Shown here: positions 45,295-54,549 of the stretch, piece after piece
Layout of the letters: each line of letters starts with the position of its first letter
How positions within the stretch are numbered: the first letter of the stretch is position 1
Assembly: GCF_002021925.1 (NCBI RefSeq)
Contig: NZ_CP012546.1
Location: forward strand, 1,674,001-1,738,000
Length of the DNA stretch: 64,000 bases
Origin: Campylobacter pinnipediorum subsp. pinnipediorum
Lineage (GTDB): Bacteria > Campylobacterota > Campylobacteria > Campylobacterales > Campylobacteraceae
Direction of reading: 5' to 3'
Made by a program: the position numbers and the translations under genes
Notes under the pieces: model-generated
Database searches by the model: none
What the model was told of the DNA's origin: nothing
What the model saw: the letters and a program-made list of their open reading frames with translations, nothing else

Positions 45295-46635
45295 TTATCT
45301 ATTTAGAGCTTTTTTGAAAAATGCTTTAACTTCTTGCATTTTATTATCTATCAAGGCTTCGTTTTTGCCTTCAAGCAAAAGCCTGATGACATTTTCTGTC
45401 CCAGAATACCTAAAAAGTGTCCTTATAGACTGTGCTTGAAGCTCTTGTTCTAGCTCTTTAAGCCCGTCAATCTCTTCAAGTGGTTTTTTATCCGTAACTT
45501 GAAGGTTGCATAAAATTTGCGGATATGGCTTTAGCTCGCTAAAAATTTTACTTACTTTCTTACCTTTTTTAAGTATCATAGCAACAACTTGCATAGCAGT
45601 CACCAAGCCATCGCCAGTCTTTGCATAATCATTAAAAATAACATGTCCGCTTTGCTCGCCTCCAAAGTTTATGCCATTTTCTTTCATCATCTCAAGCACA
45701 TATTTATCGCCTACATTTGAACGAAGTAGCTTTATATCATTCGCTTTGAGATAGTCCTCCAAAGCCTGATTACTCATTATCGTTGCTACAAGTGCATTGC
45801 CTTTTAATGCTCCTTGCTGTGATAAAAACATGCTCAAAACACCAAGCAAAGCATCTCCATGAACTATATCGCCAAGCTCATCAACAACAACCAATCTATC
45901 AGCATCGCCATCAAAAGCAAAGCCTATATCAGCTCTAAGTCTTTGCACCTCACTAGCAAGGTACTCAGGGTGCAATGCACCGCAGTTTTGATTGATATTG
46001 ATTCCATTTGGCTCATCGTTTAGCACAACTACATCTGCTCCAAGTTCGCTAAATACAGTCGGGGCTACCTTATAAGCCGCACCATTTGCCACATCTAGGA
46101 CTATCCTCATATTTTTTAATGTTAGCTCTTTTGGAAATGAGTTTTTTATCTGAACGATGTATCGCCCTATCACATCATCTATCCTTTTGTTTGCACCGAT
46201 TTGTGCCATAGTCTTTTGTGCATTTAGTATCATCTCATCATCAAAATATATATCTTCTATCTGTTTTTCTATATCTTTTGCAAGTTTATCACCGTTGCTA
46301 TCAAAAAATTTTATGCCATTATCATAGTAAGGATTGTGACTAGCGCTTATCATTATGCCAGCATCACATCTCATATCTTCTGTCAAAAATGCAACCGCAG
46401 GGGTTGGCATAGGGCCTATCTGAAGGACATTGTACCCAACCGCTGTAAGTCCAGCGACTATGGCTGTTTCTATCATATAGCCACTTTTTCTAGTGTCTTT
46501 TCCGACTAATATCGTATTTGTATTTGAATGATCTCTAAAGTAAATTCCAGCTGCCATTGCGAGTTTCATAGCCGTTTGAGCTGATAGCTTTTCTCCGGCT
46601 TTTCCCCTGACACCATCTGTTCCAAAAAGTTTCAT
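45295..46635 (-). CDS. glmM: Phosphoglucosamine mutase
   Basis: GlmM converts glucosamine-6-phosphate to glucosamine-1-phosphate for UDP-GlcNAc. The 446-residue protein has [11 protein letters not shown] at the start, the phosphoserine loop [15 protein letters not shown], the metal loop [13 protein letters not shown] and the sugar loop GGEQSGHVI. It heads the four-gene unit with lspA. Confidence 0.97.
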   Translation of the reverse strand: MKLFGTDGVRGKAGEKLSAQTAMKLAMAAGIYFRDHSNTNTILVGKDTRKSGYMIETAIVAGLTAVGYNVLQIGPMPTPAVAFLTEDMRCDAGIMISASHNPYYDNGIKFFDSNGDKLAKDIEKQIEDIYFDDEMILNAQKTMAQIGANKRIDDVIGRYIVQIKNSFPKELTLKNMRIVLDVANGAAYKVAPTVFSELGADVVVLNDEPNGININQNCGALHPEYLASEVQRLRADIGFAFDGDADRLVVVDELGDIVHGDALLGVLSMFLSQQGALKGNALVATIMSNQALEDYLKANDIKLLRSNVGDKYVLEMMKENGINFGGEQSGHVIFNDYAKTGDGLVTAMQVVAMILKKGKKVSKIFSELKPYPQILCNLQVTDKKPLEEIDGLKELEQELQAQSIRTLFRYSGTENVIRLLLEGKNEALIDNKMQEVKAFFKKALNR

Positions 46636-47016
46636 AATAAATCCTAAAGATTATAAATTTGGTATAGATTTTACCAAAAAAATGATAAAAATAGGTATTT
46701 GTTGTTTGTAAATTTAAGATTTTGAGTGGTAATTGGATATGAATTTGGCTACTGCAATATAGTTGTAAGTTATAGTTGTCTTTATAAAACATCCTAGCAA
46801 AAATTTATTTTAGTAATAAAAAGCTTTCATAATAAGACTTGGTTAACCTATATCTTTAATATAAGTAGATAAGCATATCGTTGTTAAATGTAATAAAAAG
46901 AGTGTTGATTTTATATTTATAAGATACGACAAACAAAGATAGTCTATGCTTGTCGTATAAATTTTCTTGTTCGAGAAAGACCCCGAACAAGAAAGATAGA
47001 AGTTATACTACCCTGA
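46636..47016. other. Spacer with terminator hairpins between glmM and the giant adhesin
   Basis: The left part should contain the glmM promoter, but no clear -10 stands out. The right part holds two tandem hairpins that follow the adhesin gene. No gene is supported here. Confidence 0.5.
46925..46993 (-). terminator. Two tandem hairpins after the giant adhesin gene
   Basis: The first hairpin reached by leftward transcription is a 10-bp stem (TTCTTGTTCG/CGAACAAGAA, 46964-46993). The second is an 8-bp stem (TACGACAA/TTGTCGTA, 46925-46957) with a 17-base loop. T tails are weak, but the pair lies 24 bases beyond the stop. Confidence 0.6.
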
Positions 47017-50000
47017 TTAATGTTTGTTTACAAACTCATCTGCAGAATTAACTTCTTGTAATGGCTGAACATTGTCAACACCACCAACATCAGTGTCTGA
47101 GTGTGGTGTTGTAATTGTTTTTTGAGTTTTACTAGACAATAAATTCTCAACTTTTTGCTCAGAACTAAGCTCAGAAGCTGGGCTTATCTCAGAAACTTCT
47201 GTTTTAATGTCTTGAGCTTCTTTAGTTTCAGGCAATACTGTATCTAAAGAATTTTTATCATCATCTAAACCTACATCAACAAGATTAACCTTATCAATGC
47301 TTGGCTTGATAGGCTCATCATTGTTTTTAATGCTATCAAGTTTTGACAAATCAACACTACCATCATCTACATTGATAAGTAATGTATTTGTAGCCGCAAA
47401 AGACTTAACATCTGTTTTTTGTTCTGAGATTATATCCTCTAGTAATTCGCTATCTATTTGTTCATAGTCATTTTCAGAACCATAAGATGAAGCCATTCTT
47501 GGTTGAGGATGAGAAACAACACTAGAAGCATGTCCTTCCGAAGTAGCATCGTAAACATAAGAATTTGTATCGGCATCATAATGAACACCTTCAGGAACTT
47601 TAAAGTCATTGTTGTATACTTTTATATCAAGCCCTGTATGCTCTTCTCCCAATGGAACATGGGTTTTATCTGGTGCAATAAAGCCTACTTTAATTGGAGC
47701 AGTAGACTTACTTCCAGACTGTGCAATTATAACTTCTATTTTATGCGGCTCTATGTTATCAAAATGAACATTAAATTCATTATGTAATTTACCTTGCCAA
47801 TTAAATATATTAAATCCATACTTACCATTAGATGAGAAACGTGAAACCACTTGACCATCTATCTTAACTACCGCAAGACCGTTAGTTTGACCAAAGTCCA
47901 TAAACATTTTAGCATCATGACCGGCAGTAAGGAAAGTGCCACTATACTTAAATATAGTATCTTTACCATATTCTTTTGTATGATGTTCATGTGATTCAAA
48001 ATTCTTAATGTGGCTTTGTCCTTTTAAACCATTAATTAAATCTTCATGATAATTCCTATTATTTCCATGATTTGCTTCCAGTTTATCTATAGTAAATGAA
48101 GCATTTGACTTGATACCAACCTTTTCTGGATCACTTAAATAATACTCAGCATTTGATATGTATTTTTCATCTGATACATCGCCGCCTTTCCAAGCTATTT
48201 TATTCCTACTTCCATCTTTATTTGGCTCAAACACATGATTTGCGTGACCACTTGAAATACTACTTTGATACAAATAAGCTTCACCAGAAAGTCCCTTATA
48301 TTTACTATCAATAGATATTTCTTTATATACAGAACCATTATCATTTTGATCATCATCTATGCTTTGAGAAACACCCTCTTTACCACCATTTTCTTTTTCG
48401 GTTAGAGATGTAACTTTGCCATCTGTCTCTTTTTCTGCAGACTGCTCTTCTTTGTTATTTTCAGAATCTATTATATGTTTAATTTGATCCCAATTTGCAT
48501 TTTTAAGATTTACATCTTCAAAATTTCCACCTTTGATCTCAATAACTTTTGCATTGATAATAAAATCTTTAGCATTAGCTTCTTGATGGATATCTGAAAG
48601 TTTAACTTTTACTATTCCTTCGCCTTTTTCATCAAGCACAACTTCTTTTTTTACACCATTATTTAGTTCGATAACAGCTGTTGCTGGATACTTATCTTGC
48701 GGAGGAACTGAAGTTTTAACGGTAAGTATAACATCTCCGCCATCTTCTTTAATGATCTCTTTTGTGATGTTGGCATCTTTGTCTATAGTGATAGTATTTA
48801 CTTTTATTTCGTTGATTAGATAATCATCGCCTTTGTTAGGAGCTGAGAATACAACTTTATCAAAGAAAGTATTATTATTTTTACCTTCTGGTCTTAATAT
48901 CCTTGTCTCATCAACTCGGTCATTGCTATTTTCTCCTGTAATAGTTTGCTCTCCAACTAATTCATCACCTCTATAAAACTCAATTTTTGCACTTTCTTGT
49001 GAATTTTTCCAAGCAAATTTAGCTTGAATACTATCAGCTTGATTATCTTTTAATGTTAGTATAATTTTTTCACTGCCTGTATCGGCTAAATATCCAAGTT
49101 CTTTACTGTCTGCACCGCCATCGGAATCAGTTTTATCATAATATCTAGAAGTATCTCCTTCTACACCAAATCCATCGTGTTCTGTATTTTTTACAGTAGA
49201 AATACTAGCTGATTCTCCATATGGACCTTCGGCGGTTAGTGTTATACCTTCTACTTTTTTGTCTGTTACTGTATCCACTGTTATACTTGTTGATTTTGTT
49301 ATGATGCCATCTAAAGTAACATTCACTGCATCAGAATCATCATCTAATGTATCTCTAACATTAGTGTCAGTAGGAGTGGCTTTCACTTCTATTTTTACAC
49401 TTTCAAACGGATGACCTTCAACTTTAGTAATATTGCCATTAAAAGTTTTATGATTTTCCATATCTTTGATTTTACCTATACCACTAGCACCATCTATACG
49501 AACTTCTTGCGTAGTTCCGTTTACATCAACTGTAACTACAGTGGTATCATTATGTGGAGGATTAGAAGTTGTAACAACCCATTCTACATCTTCTGAATGA
49601 TTTTCTATCAAATCTTTGATAGTTTCATTATCTATAACTTTTTCTTTATAAACTATTTTGTGAATCAAATAATCATCATTTTCATTTGGTGCTGTAAATT
49701 CAGCCTTTTTAAACTCATATCCAGGAGCAAATGTATATGATTTATCATTATTATCTGTACCTCCAGATATATTTAGCTCAGCATGAGTTTTATTTCCATT
49801 TATATCATAGTATTGAACCGTGGTTGAATGGTTGTCATCTATACCGTTTTCACCACCAGATATTGTAGCACTTCCTTTCTCTTTACCTTCGGCATCTTTA
49901 AATATAATTTTAGCGGTCTCAGATGAGCCATTTCTCCATGCAAATGAAACGTCTAGACTGAATGTTGATTTAGGAAATGTAAATTCTAAAGATTCACCGT

Positions 50001-53000
50001 GTTGCAACTCTCTTATATCTCCACTAAAGTCACTTTTTTTGACACCATTTTCACCATCCACACCAAATCCGTCGCGTTGGTAATCATTATATGTAGAAAT
50101 TTCTGCATTATATCCATTGGCGCTTATAGCCTTAACAGTAACACCATCTGACGTTTTTTTCCCAATATTTTCTATTGTTATCTCAGATGATTTTACCAAC
50201 GCTATAGAAACAGTTGTAGGATCATCATCATCTACTATTGTAGTGATAGGTCTATCTTTTGTTATTATAATTTTACTTCTATTATCTGATGTTACAGCTA
50301 CATTAGAAATACCCACATTTATGTTGCTGTCATGATATGGATTATCGCTTCTTGGAGAAGCAACATTTACAGTAGCTTCTGTTTTACCAGCTTCTATAAC
50401 AACTGCTCTAGTCATAGTTTTACCATCATTTGTTACAAATTGAACATCTACTGTTGTTTTAGTATCTACTGATCTAGACAAAGTAAATGTATAAGGAATT
50501 TGATCTCCTTCCACTTCTGTTTCTGGAGCAGTTATAGTTAATGTAACTCCTGTATCAACATTGCCTGAAATTTTAGCAGTTGTTGTATTATGAGCTTCAT
50601 CTGTAGCAGTTGCTATAACAGTATAGCCACCATCAGCCAAAGGATTTTCTGGAGCTACTGAGAAATGACCATCTTTGACAGTAGCTTTGATAGTTTGAGA
50701 ATTATTATCACTATCTACTATTACTACATTAACTTTTGAATCATTAGGTAGATTTGTAACACCTTTAATTGTAGGTGTATTATTATGTATATCATCAGAT
50801 GTGTTTAATGTTAACTCTGGTGGTGTTAAGTCAACTGTTATTGTATCAACATCACTATCAGCTGAAATTCTTGTGCCGTCAGAAGATTTAATATAAGCTT
50901 TGACTTTCATAACACCCTCTTTAACAACAGGTAATAAAGCTTCAAATGTTTTATGCTCACCAATTCCTTGATTGTTATAGCCAATTGTGTAATACCCTGT
51001 TCGAGAAGTGCCATTATCATAATCTATAGTTACAAAAACTTTATCTCCAGCAACAACACCATCGGGAACCGTTATGTTTGCTTTTGTATTTTCAGAATTA
51101 CCATCATTTTTATTTTCGTTTTCTGTTTTATTTAAGATATTATCTTCACCATCATTTATAAAATTAATTTTTGGAGCCGATACTATTCTGTTTGCTACTA
51201 TATTTGTAGCTTCAAATTTATCACCTTCGATACTTACTATATTGGCATCAAATGTTTTAAGGTCTGTTTTGCCTTTTATCTTGCCTATACCACTATATTC
51301 ATCTATATGAACTTTTTGTATCTCCCCATTTACATTAACATTTACCACAGTAGTATTGTTATGTGGGGGGTTTGATGTTGTAACAACTAATTCTAAATGC
51401 TCTTCGTTTTGTGAATTTTCTACTTTTGATGAGCTATTTAATAAAGTTTCAATATTTTCACTTGTTATATCAACTTTTTCCTTGTAGACTATTTTATTAA
51501 TTAAATAATCATCACCTTCTTCTGGTGCTGTAAATTTAATTTTACTAAACTCATATCCAGGCGTAAATGCATATAGAGGATCAACACTATCGCTGCCACC
51601 AGGAATATCCTTAAGAACAGTTATTGGTTCACCAGATGCATCAAAATATTGAATATTAGCTAAACTGTGAGCTGAGTCTGACTGACCACCAGATATAAGA
51701 GCACTTCCTAATTTAGTGCCATTATCATCATAAAATTCAACTTTTGCATGCTCTTGACCAGCTCTCCAAGATAATGCAACATCTAAACTAAATACTGGTT
51801 TTTTAAATCCAAATTCTAAAGACTCACCTTTTTGTAATTCATCTGGATGACCAGTTGAACCATCACTATTAGGATTTGTTATATCACCTTTTACGCCAAA
51901 ACCTTCAGGATCTATATGATGAGATATACCTTTCCCTAAACCATTTTCATTTGTAATATCTACGCCTTGTTCATTTTTAGCTATAACTGTTACTAGGCCA
52001 TTATTATTATTAATGTTGCCTGATGTAATTGTAGATACTTTTATTAATCCAAGAGATATATCTGTAACATCGTGATCGTCTTTTATATTTGTTGTTACTT
52101 TTCCAAGAATTACTTTAATATTGCTATCTTTAACACTAGCATTACTTATAACCACATTAGTTTGTGACTCTTTGTATACATCATCAGGTCTAAATAAGTT
52201 TGTATCTAAATCAATTTTAACACTTGTTTTACCTTTTGGTATAGTAATTTCTACGCTTTGTGTTTCTCCACGACCATTATTAAAGTTAACAATTAATGTT
52301 TTATCTTCACTTAAAGGCTTATTGAGAGTTGCTGTATATGTTGCATTATTTCCTTCCGTTATCTCATCTTTGTCAACTACTATATTAATAACTGGATTAG
52401 CTATATGCGTAGAATCATCACTTATATTTCCTGCCTTATCAGTAGCAACAACTGACACATCGGTATCATTTTTTATATCTTCGGGGTTAATAGTAGCCTT
52501 GCCCGTATTAGGATCAACATGAACTTTTGAATCATTGCTTGTCCAATTTCCATCGCTATCTTTGCTTATTGTTGCAGTTACTGGAGTATTACTATCTGCT
52601 GGGGTATATGTTATAACGGCTTCTTGGGCATCACCTGCTTTATCTGTATCTATGTCGATATTTATAGTGCCATTTTCATTTTCTGTTACTTTTGGTGATA
52701 ATGGTGTTGTATCAACATCAACTTGGTCCACTCCTTCTTTTGATTTATTTCCTGCATTGTCAATTACAGTTGCTGTTACTTTTATAGGAGTATTATTCGT
52801 TGGAACTTTATCTGAAGGAATAAGAAATTCAATGTCTTTTTCTCCATTTTTGACAATTATAGGAAAATCTTCGCCATTAATTTTAATATTTACTTTTTCG
52901 CCTTCTGCCAAAGGTTTATCTAGTGTAACTTTTACCTTAACACCATTATTAGCTTCATTGATATTGATAATATTATTACTATCTAGAATTTCTACTGTTG

Positions 53001-54465
53001 GTGTATTTGGAGCTGTTGTGTCAACTATTACATTATCAGTTCCTGTTGCACTTTCATTTCCTGCCAGATCAACTACTTTAGCTGAAACAGTTGTTTTTAC
53101 TCCTTCTGGGAAATCTGATTTTGGATATTCTTTTGTATAACCTTTATTGATTATATCTTCTGTGACAGGAATTTTATCTACTGAACCGTTTGGGTTAGTA
53201 ATAACTAGTGTGTCTCCAACTTCTGTATTAGCTGGTATATCGATTTTAACAGTAATGGTATCAGTTAATTCTTTAGCGTTTATAAAGCCATCATTATTTA
53301 CATCTCCTGTAATAGTTACTACTGGAGCGCCACTGTTATTATCACTACCATTTATTTGACCATCTTTGTTACTATCACCTGGGATTACTGTGTCAACACC
53401 ATAGGCTTTAGTAGCTGTTATTTCGCCTTTATTTCCAGCTTCATCAGTAGCAATAACCTTACCATCAATTATTTTATCACTTTCATTTGCCAATTTTTCA
53501 CCTGGAATAGAAACAACAAAGTTACCATCTCTATCTACAGTAGTTTCATATGGTGTATTATCTACTGTTATAATTACCTTATCACCTTCTTTGAATTCTC
53601 CTGTTACTTTACCAGTAACTTTAATATTTTCGCTTGCTTCTTTTGCATTTAATACATTGTCTGCAGTAATATCATCTATAATTAATTTTGTAGTGTTACC
53701 ATTTAGAGCTGTACCATCAGTTATATCCGTAGTATCTTCACCTTTATTACCAGCTCCATCAGTAGCTGTTGCAGTAACCTTATCACCTGTTTTAGTTTTT
53801 GTTGGATCAACAGGAACTGACCACTTACCATCACTGTCTGAAACTGTAGGTATTTTAGTTCCATCTACTAATGCTACAACAACTTTAGTATTTGGTTCTG
53901 TTATACCTGTGATTGTATTATGATTGTTGCTAATGGAATTTATGGTTACAACAGGAGGAGTATTGTCAGTATTAGTGCTTCTTCCGCCATCTACGCCATT
54001 GATAGTATTTAAAGCTGCAACTGTAGCAATGTTTTCTAAATCTCCATAATCAGCATAAACATTTGACTCATGTCCACCTTGTGCAAAAACACTATCATTA
54101 AGCTGGCCTGTTCCTTCCCCACCGTTTCCAGCAGCACTGTCGCCACCAGCAGCAGTCTCTTCTAGTTGAGTTAAATCAGCACCACTTAAAATTGCTTGTT
54201 GTAAAGAATTAGCATCAGCAATGGCATCATCTCCAAAACTTTGAACCTGAGTAACACTATTATCAAAGCTAAGCGTGTCATTGCCTAGTAATGTTATATC
54301 CTTATCATCATTTGTAGATATAGTAACTTTGCTTGATTCGCCTATCGTTTTGATAACTTCACCCAAAACTACTTCATCGCCTACTTGGACAACCCTTTCT
54401 TTTCCAGTCGCATCAATTGCGACAACATTTCCTACTAACTGTATTATAATACCTGATGTTGCCAT
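47017..54465 (-). CDS. Giant LapA/BapA-type adhesin, 2482 residues
   Basis: I choose the ATG at 54465 because AAGGAGA lies 7 bases before it. No Sec signal is present. Residues 1-100 form a retention-module-like domain (LVGNVVAIDATGKERVVQVGD). Next comes ADLTQLEETAAGGDSA, where TAAG (104-107) matches the LapG protease site of LapA-type adhesins. Ig-like repeats follow (ATDGAGNKGE-type ends), with EF-hand-like loops NKDGQINGSD and NNDGFINAKE near residues 360-390. Three copies of a Calx-beta-like plus FSLDVxxAWRxG module come next, then a PA14-like domain and an acidic tail. I saw no Cys and no RTX nonapeptides. Type I secretion is expected, but no transporter genes are in the window. Confidence 0.87.
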   Translation of the reverse strand: MATSGIIIQLVGNVVAIDATGKERVVQVGDEVVLGEVIKTIGESSKVTISTNDDKDITLLGNDTLSFDNSVTQVQSFGDDAIADANSLQQAILSGADLTQLEETAAGGDSAAGNGGEGTGQLNDSVFAQGGHESNVYADYGDLENIATVAALNTINGVDGGRSTNTDNTPPVVTINSISNNHNTITGITEPNTKVVVALVDGTKIPTVSDSDGKWSVPVDPTKTKTGDKVTATATDGAGNKGEDTTDITDGTALNGNTTKLIIDDITADNVLNAKEASENIKVTGKVTGEFKEGDKVIITVDNTPYETTVDRDGNFVVSIPGEKLANESDKIIDGKVIATDEAGNKGEITATKAYGVDTVIPGDSNKDGQINGSDNNSGAPVVTITGDVNNDGFINAKELTDTITVKIDIPANTEVGDTLVITNPNGSVDKIPVTEDIINKGYTKEYPKSDFPEGVKTTVSAKVVDLAGNESATGTDNVIVDTTAPNTPTVEILDSNNIININEANNGVKVKVTLDKPLAEGEKVNIKINGEDFPIIVKNGEKDIEFLIPSDKVPTNNTPIKVTATVIDNAGNKSKEGVDQVDVDTTPLSPKVTENENGTINIDIDTDKAGDAQEAVITYTPADSNTPVTATISKDSDGNWTSNDSKVHVDPNTGKATINPEDIKNDTDVSVVATDKAGNISDDSTHIANPVINIVVDKDEITEGNNATYTATLNKPLSEDKTLIVNFNNGRGETQSVEITIPKGKTSVKIDLDTNLFRPDDVYKESQTNVVISNASVKDSNIKVILGKVTTNIKDDHDVTDISLGLIKVSTITSGNINNNNGLVTVIAKNEQGVDITNENGLGKGISHHIDPEGFGVKGDITNPNSDGSTGHPDELQKGESLEFGFKKPVFSLDVALSWRAGQEHAKVEFYDDNGTKLGSALISGGQSDSAHSLANIQYFDASGEPITVLKDIPGGSDSVDPLYAFTPGYEFSKIKFTAPEEGDDYLINKIVYKEKVDITSENIETLLNSSSKVENSQNEEHLELVVTTSNPPHNNTTVVNVNVNGEIQKVHIDEYSGIGKIKGKTDLKTFDANIVSIEGDKFEATNIVANRIVSAPKINFINDGEDNILNKTENENKNDGNSENTKANITVPDGVVAGDKVFVTIDYDNGTSRTGYYTIGYNNQGIGEHKTFEALLPVVKEGVMKVKAYIKSSDGTRISADSDVDTITVDLTPPELTLNTSDDIHNNTPTIKGVTNLPNDSKVNVVIVDSDNNSQTIKATVKDGHFSVAPENPLADGGYTVIATATDEAHNTTTAKISGNVDTGVTLTITAPETEVEGDQIPYTFTLSRSVDTKTTVDVQFVTNDGKTMTRAVVIEAGKTEATVNVASPRSDNPYHDSNINVGISNVAVTSDNRSKIIITKDRPITTIVDDDDPTTVSIALVKSSEITIENIGKKTSDGVTVKAISANGYNAEISTYNDYQRDGFGVDGENGVKKSDFSGDIRELQHGESLEFTFPKSTFSLDVSFAWRNGSSETAKIIFKDAEGKEKGSATISGGENGIDDNHSTTVQYYDINGNKTHAELNISGGTDNNDKSYTFAPGYEFKKAEFTAPNENDDYLIHKIVYKEKVIDNETIKDLIENHSEDVEWVVTTSNPPHNDTTVVTVDVNGTTQEVRIDGASGIGKIKDMENHKTFNGNITKVEGHPFESVKIEVKATPTDTNVRDTLDDDSDAVNVTLDGIITKSTSITVDTVTDKKVEGITLTAEGPYGESASISTVKNTEHDGFGVEGDTSRYYDKTDSDGGADSKELGYLADTGSEKIILTLKDNQADSIQAKFAWKNSQESAKIEFYRGDELVGEQTITGENSNDRVDETRILRPEGKNNNTFFDKVVFSAPNKGDDYLINEIKVNTITIDKDANITKEIIKEDGGDVILTVKTSVPPQDKYPATAVIELNNGVKKEVVLDEKGEGIVKVKLSDIHQEANAKDFIINAKVIEIKGGNFEDVNLKNANWDQIKHIIDSENNKEEQSAEKETDGKVTSLTEKENGGKEGVSQSIDDDQNDNGSVYKEISIDSKYKGLSGEAYLYQSSISSGHANHVFEPNKDGSRNKIAWKGGDVSDEKYISNAEYYLSDPEKVGIKSNASFTIDKLEANHGNNRNYHEDLINGLKGQSHIKNFESHEHHTKEYGKDTIFKYSGTFLTAGHDAKMFMDFGQTNGLAVVKIDGQVVSRFSSNGKYGFNIFNWQGKLHNEFNVHFDNIEPHKIEVIIAQSGSKSTAPIKVGFIAPDKTHVPLGEEHTGLDIKVYNNDFKVPEGVHYDADTNSYVYDATSEGHASSVVSHPQPRMASSYGSENDYEQIDSELLEDIISEQKTDVKSFAATNTLLINVDDGSVDLSKLDSIKNNDEPIKPSIDKVNLVDVGLDDDKNSLDTVLPETKEAQDIKTEVSEISPASELSSEQKVENLLSSKTQKTITTPHSDTDVGGVDNVQPLQEVNSADEFVNKH

Positions 54466-54520
54466 GTAGTATCTCCTTTTCAATTCTATGTTTAGAATAC
54501 TATTAAAAAACAAATGATAC

Positions 54521-54540
54521 TATTGTACCGAAGTACAATA
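54521..54540 (-). terminator. UUCG-capped hairpin between the EAL gene and the adhesin
   Basis: On the minus strand an 8-bp stem (TATTGTAC/GTACAATA) is closed by the very stable C(TTCG)G tetraloop. It is followed by GTATCATTTGTTTTTT. It lies 9 bases after the EAL gene stop and 56 bases before the adhesin ATG, so it could terminate, attenuate or process the transcript. Confidence 0.7.
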
Positions 54541-54549
54541 GCCAAAATT

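Noticed and set aside
50117-53923. Long Ser/Val/Thr-rich plus-strand frames opposite the adhesin
   Set aside because: They are complements of the repetitive adhesin coding strand, without start context or known domains.
47017-54465. RTX nonapeptide calcium repeats in the giant adhesin
   Set aside because: I looked for GGxGxDxxx arrays near the C-terminus and found none. Calcium may bind the EF-hand-like loops instead.
47017-54513. Upstream start of the adhesin at 54513
   Set aside because: The 16 extra residues are not family-like and the AAGGAGA site fits the ATG at 54465.
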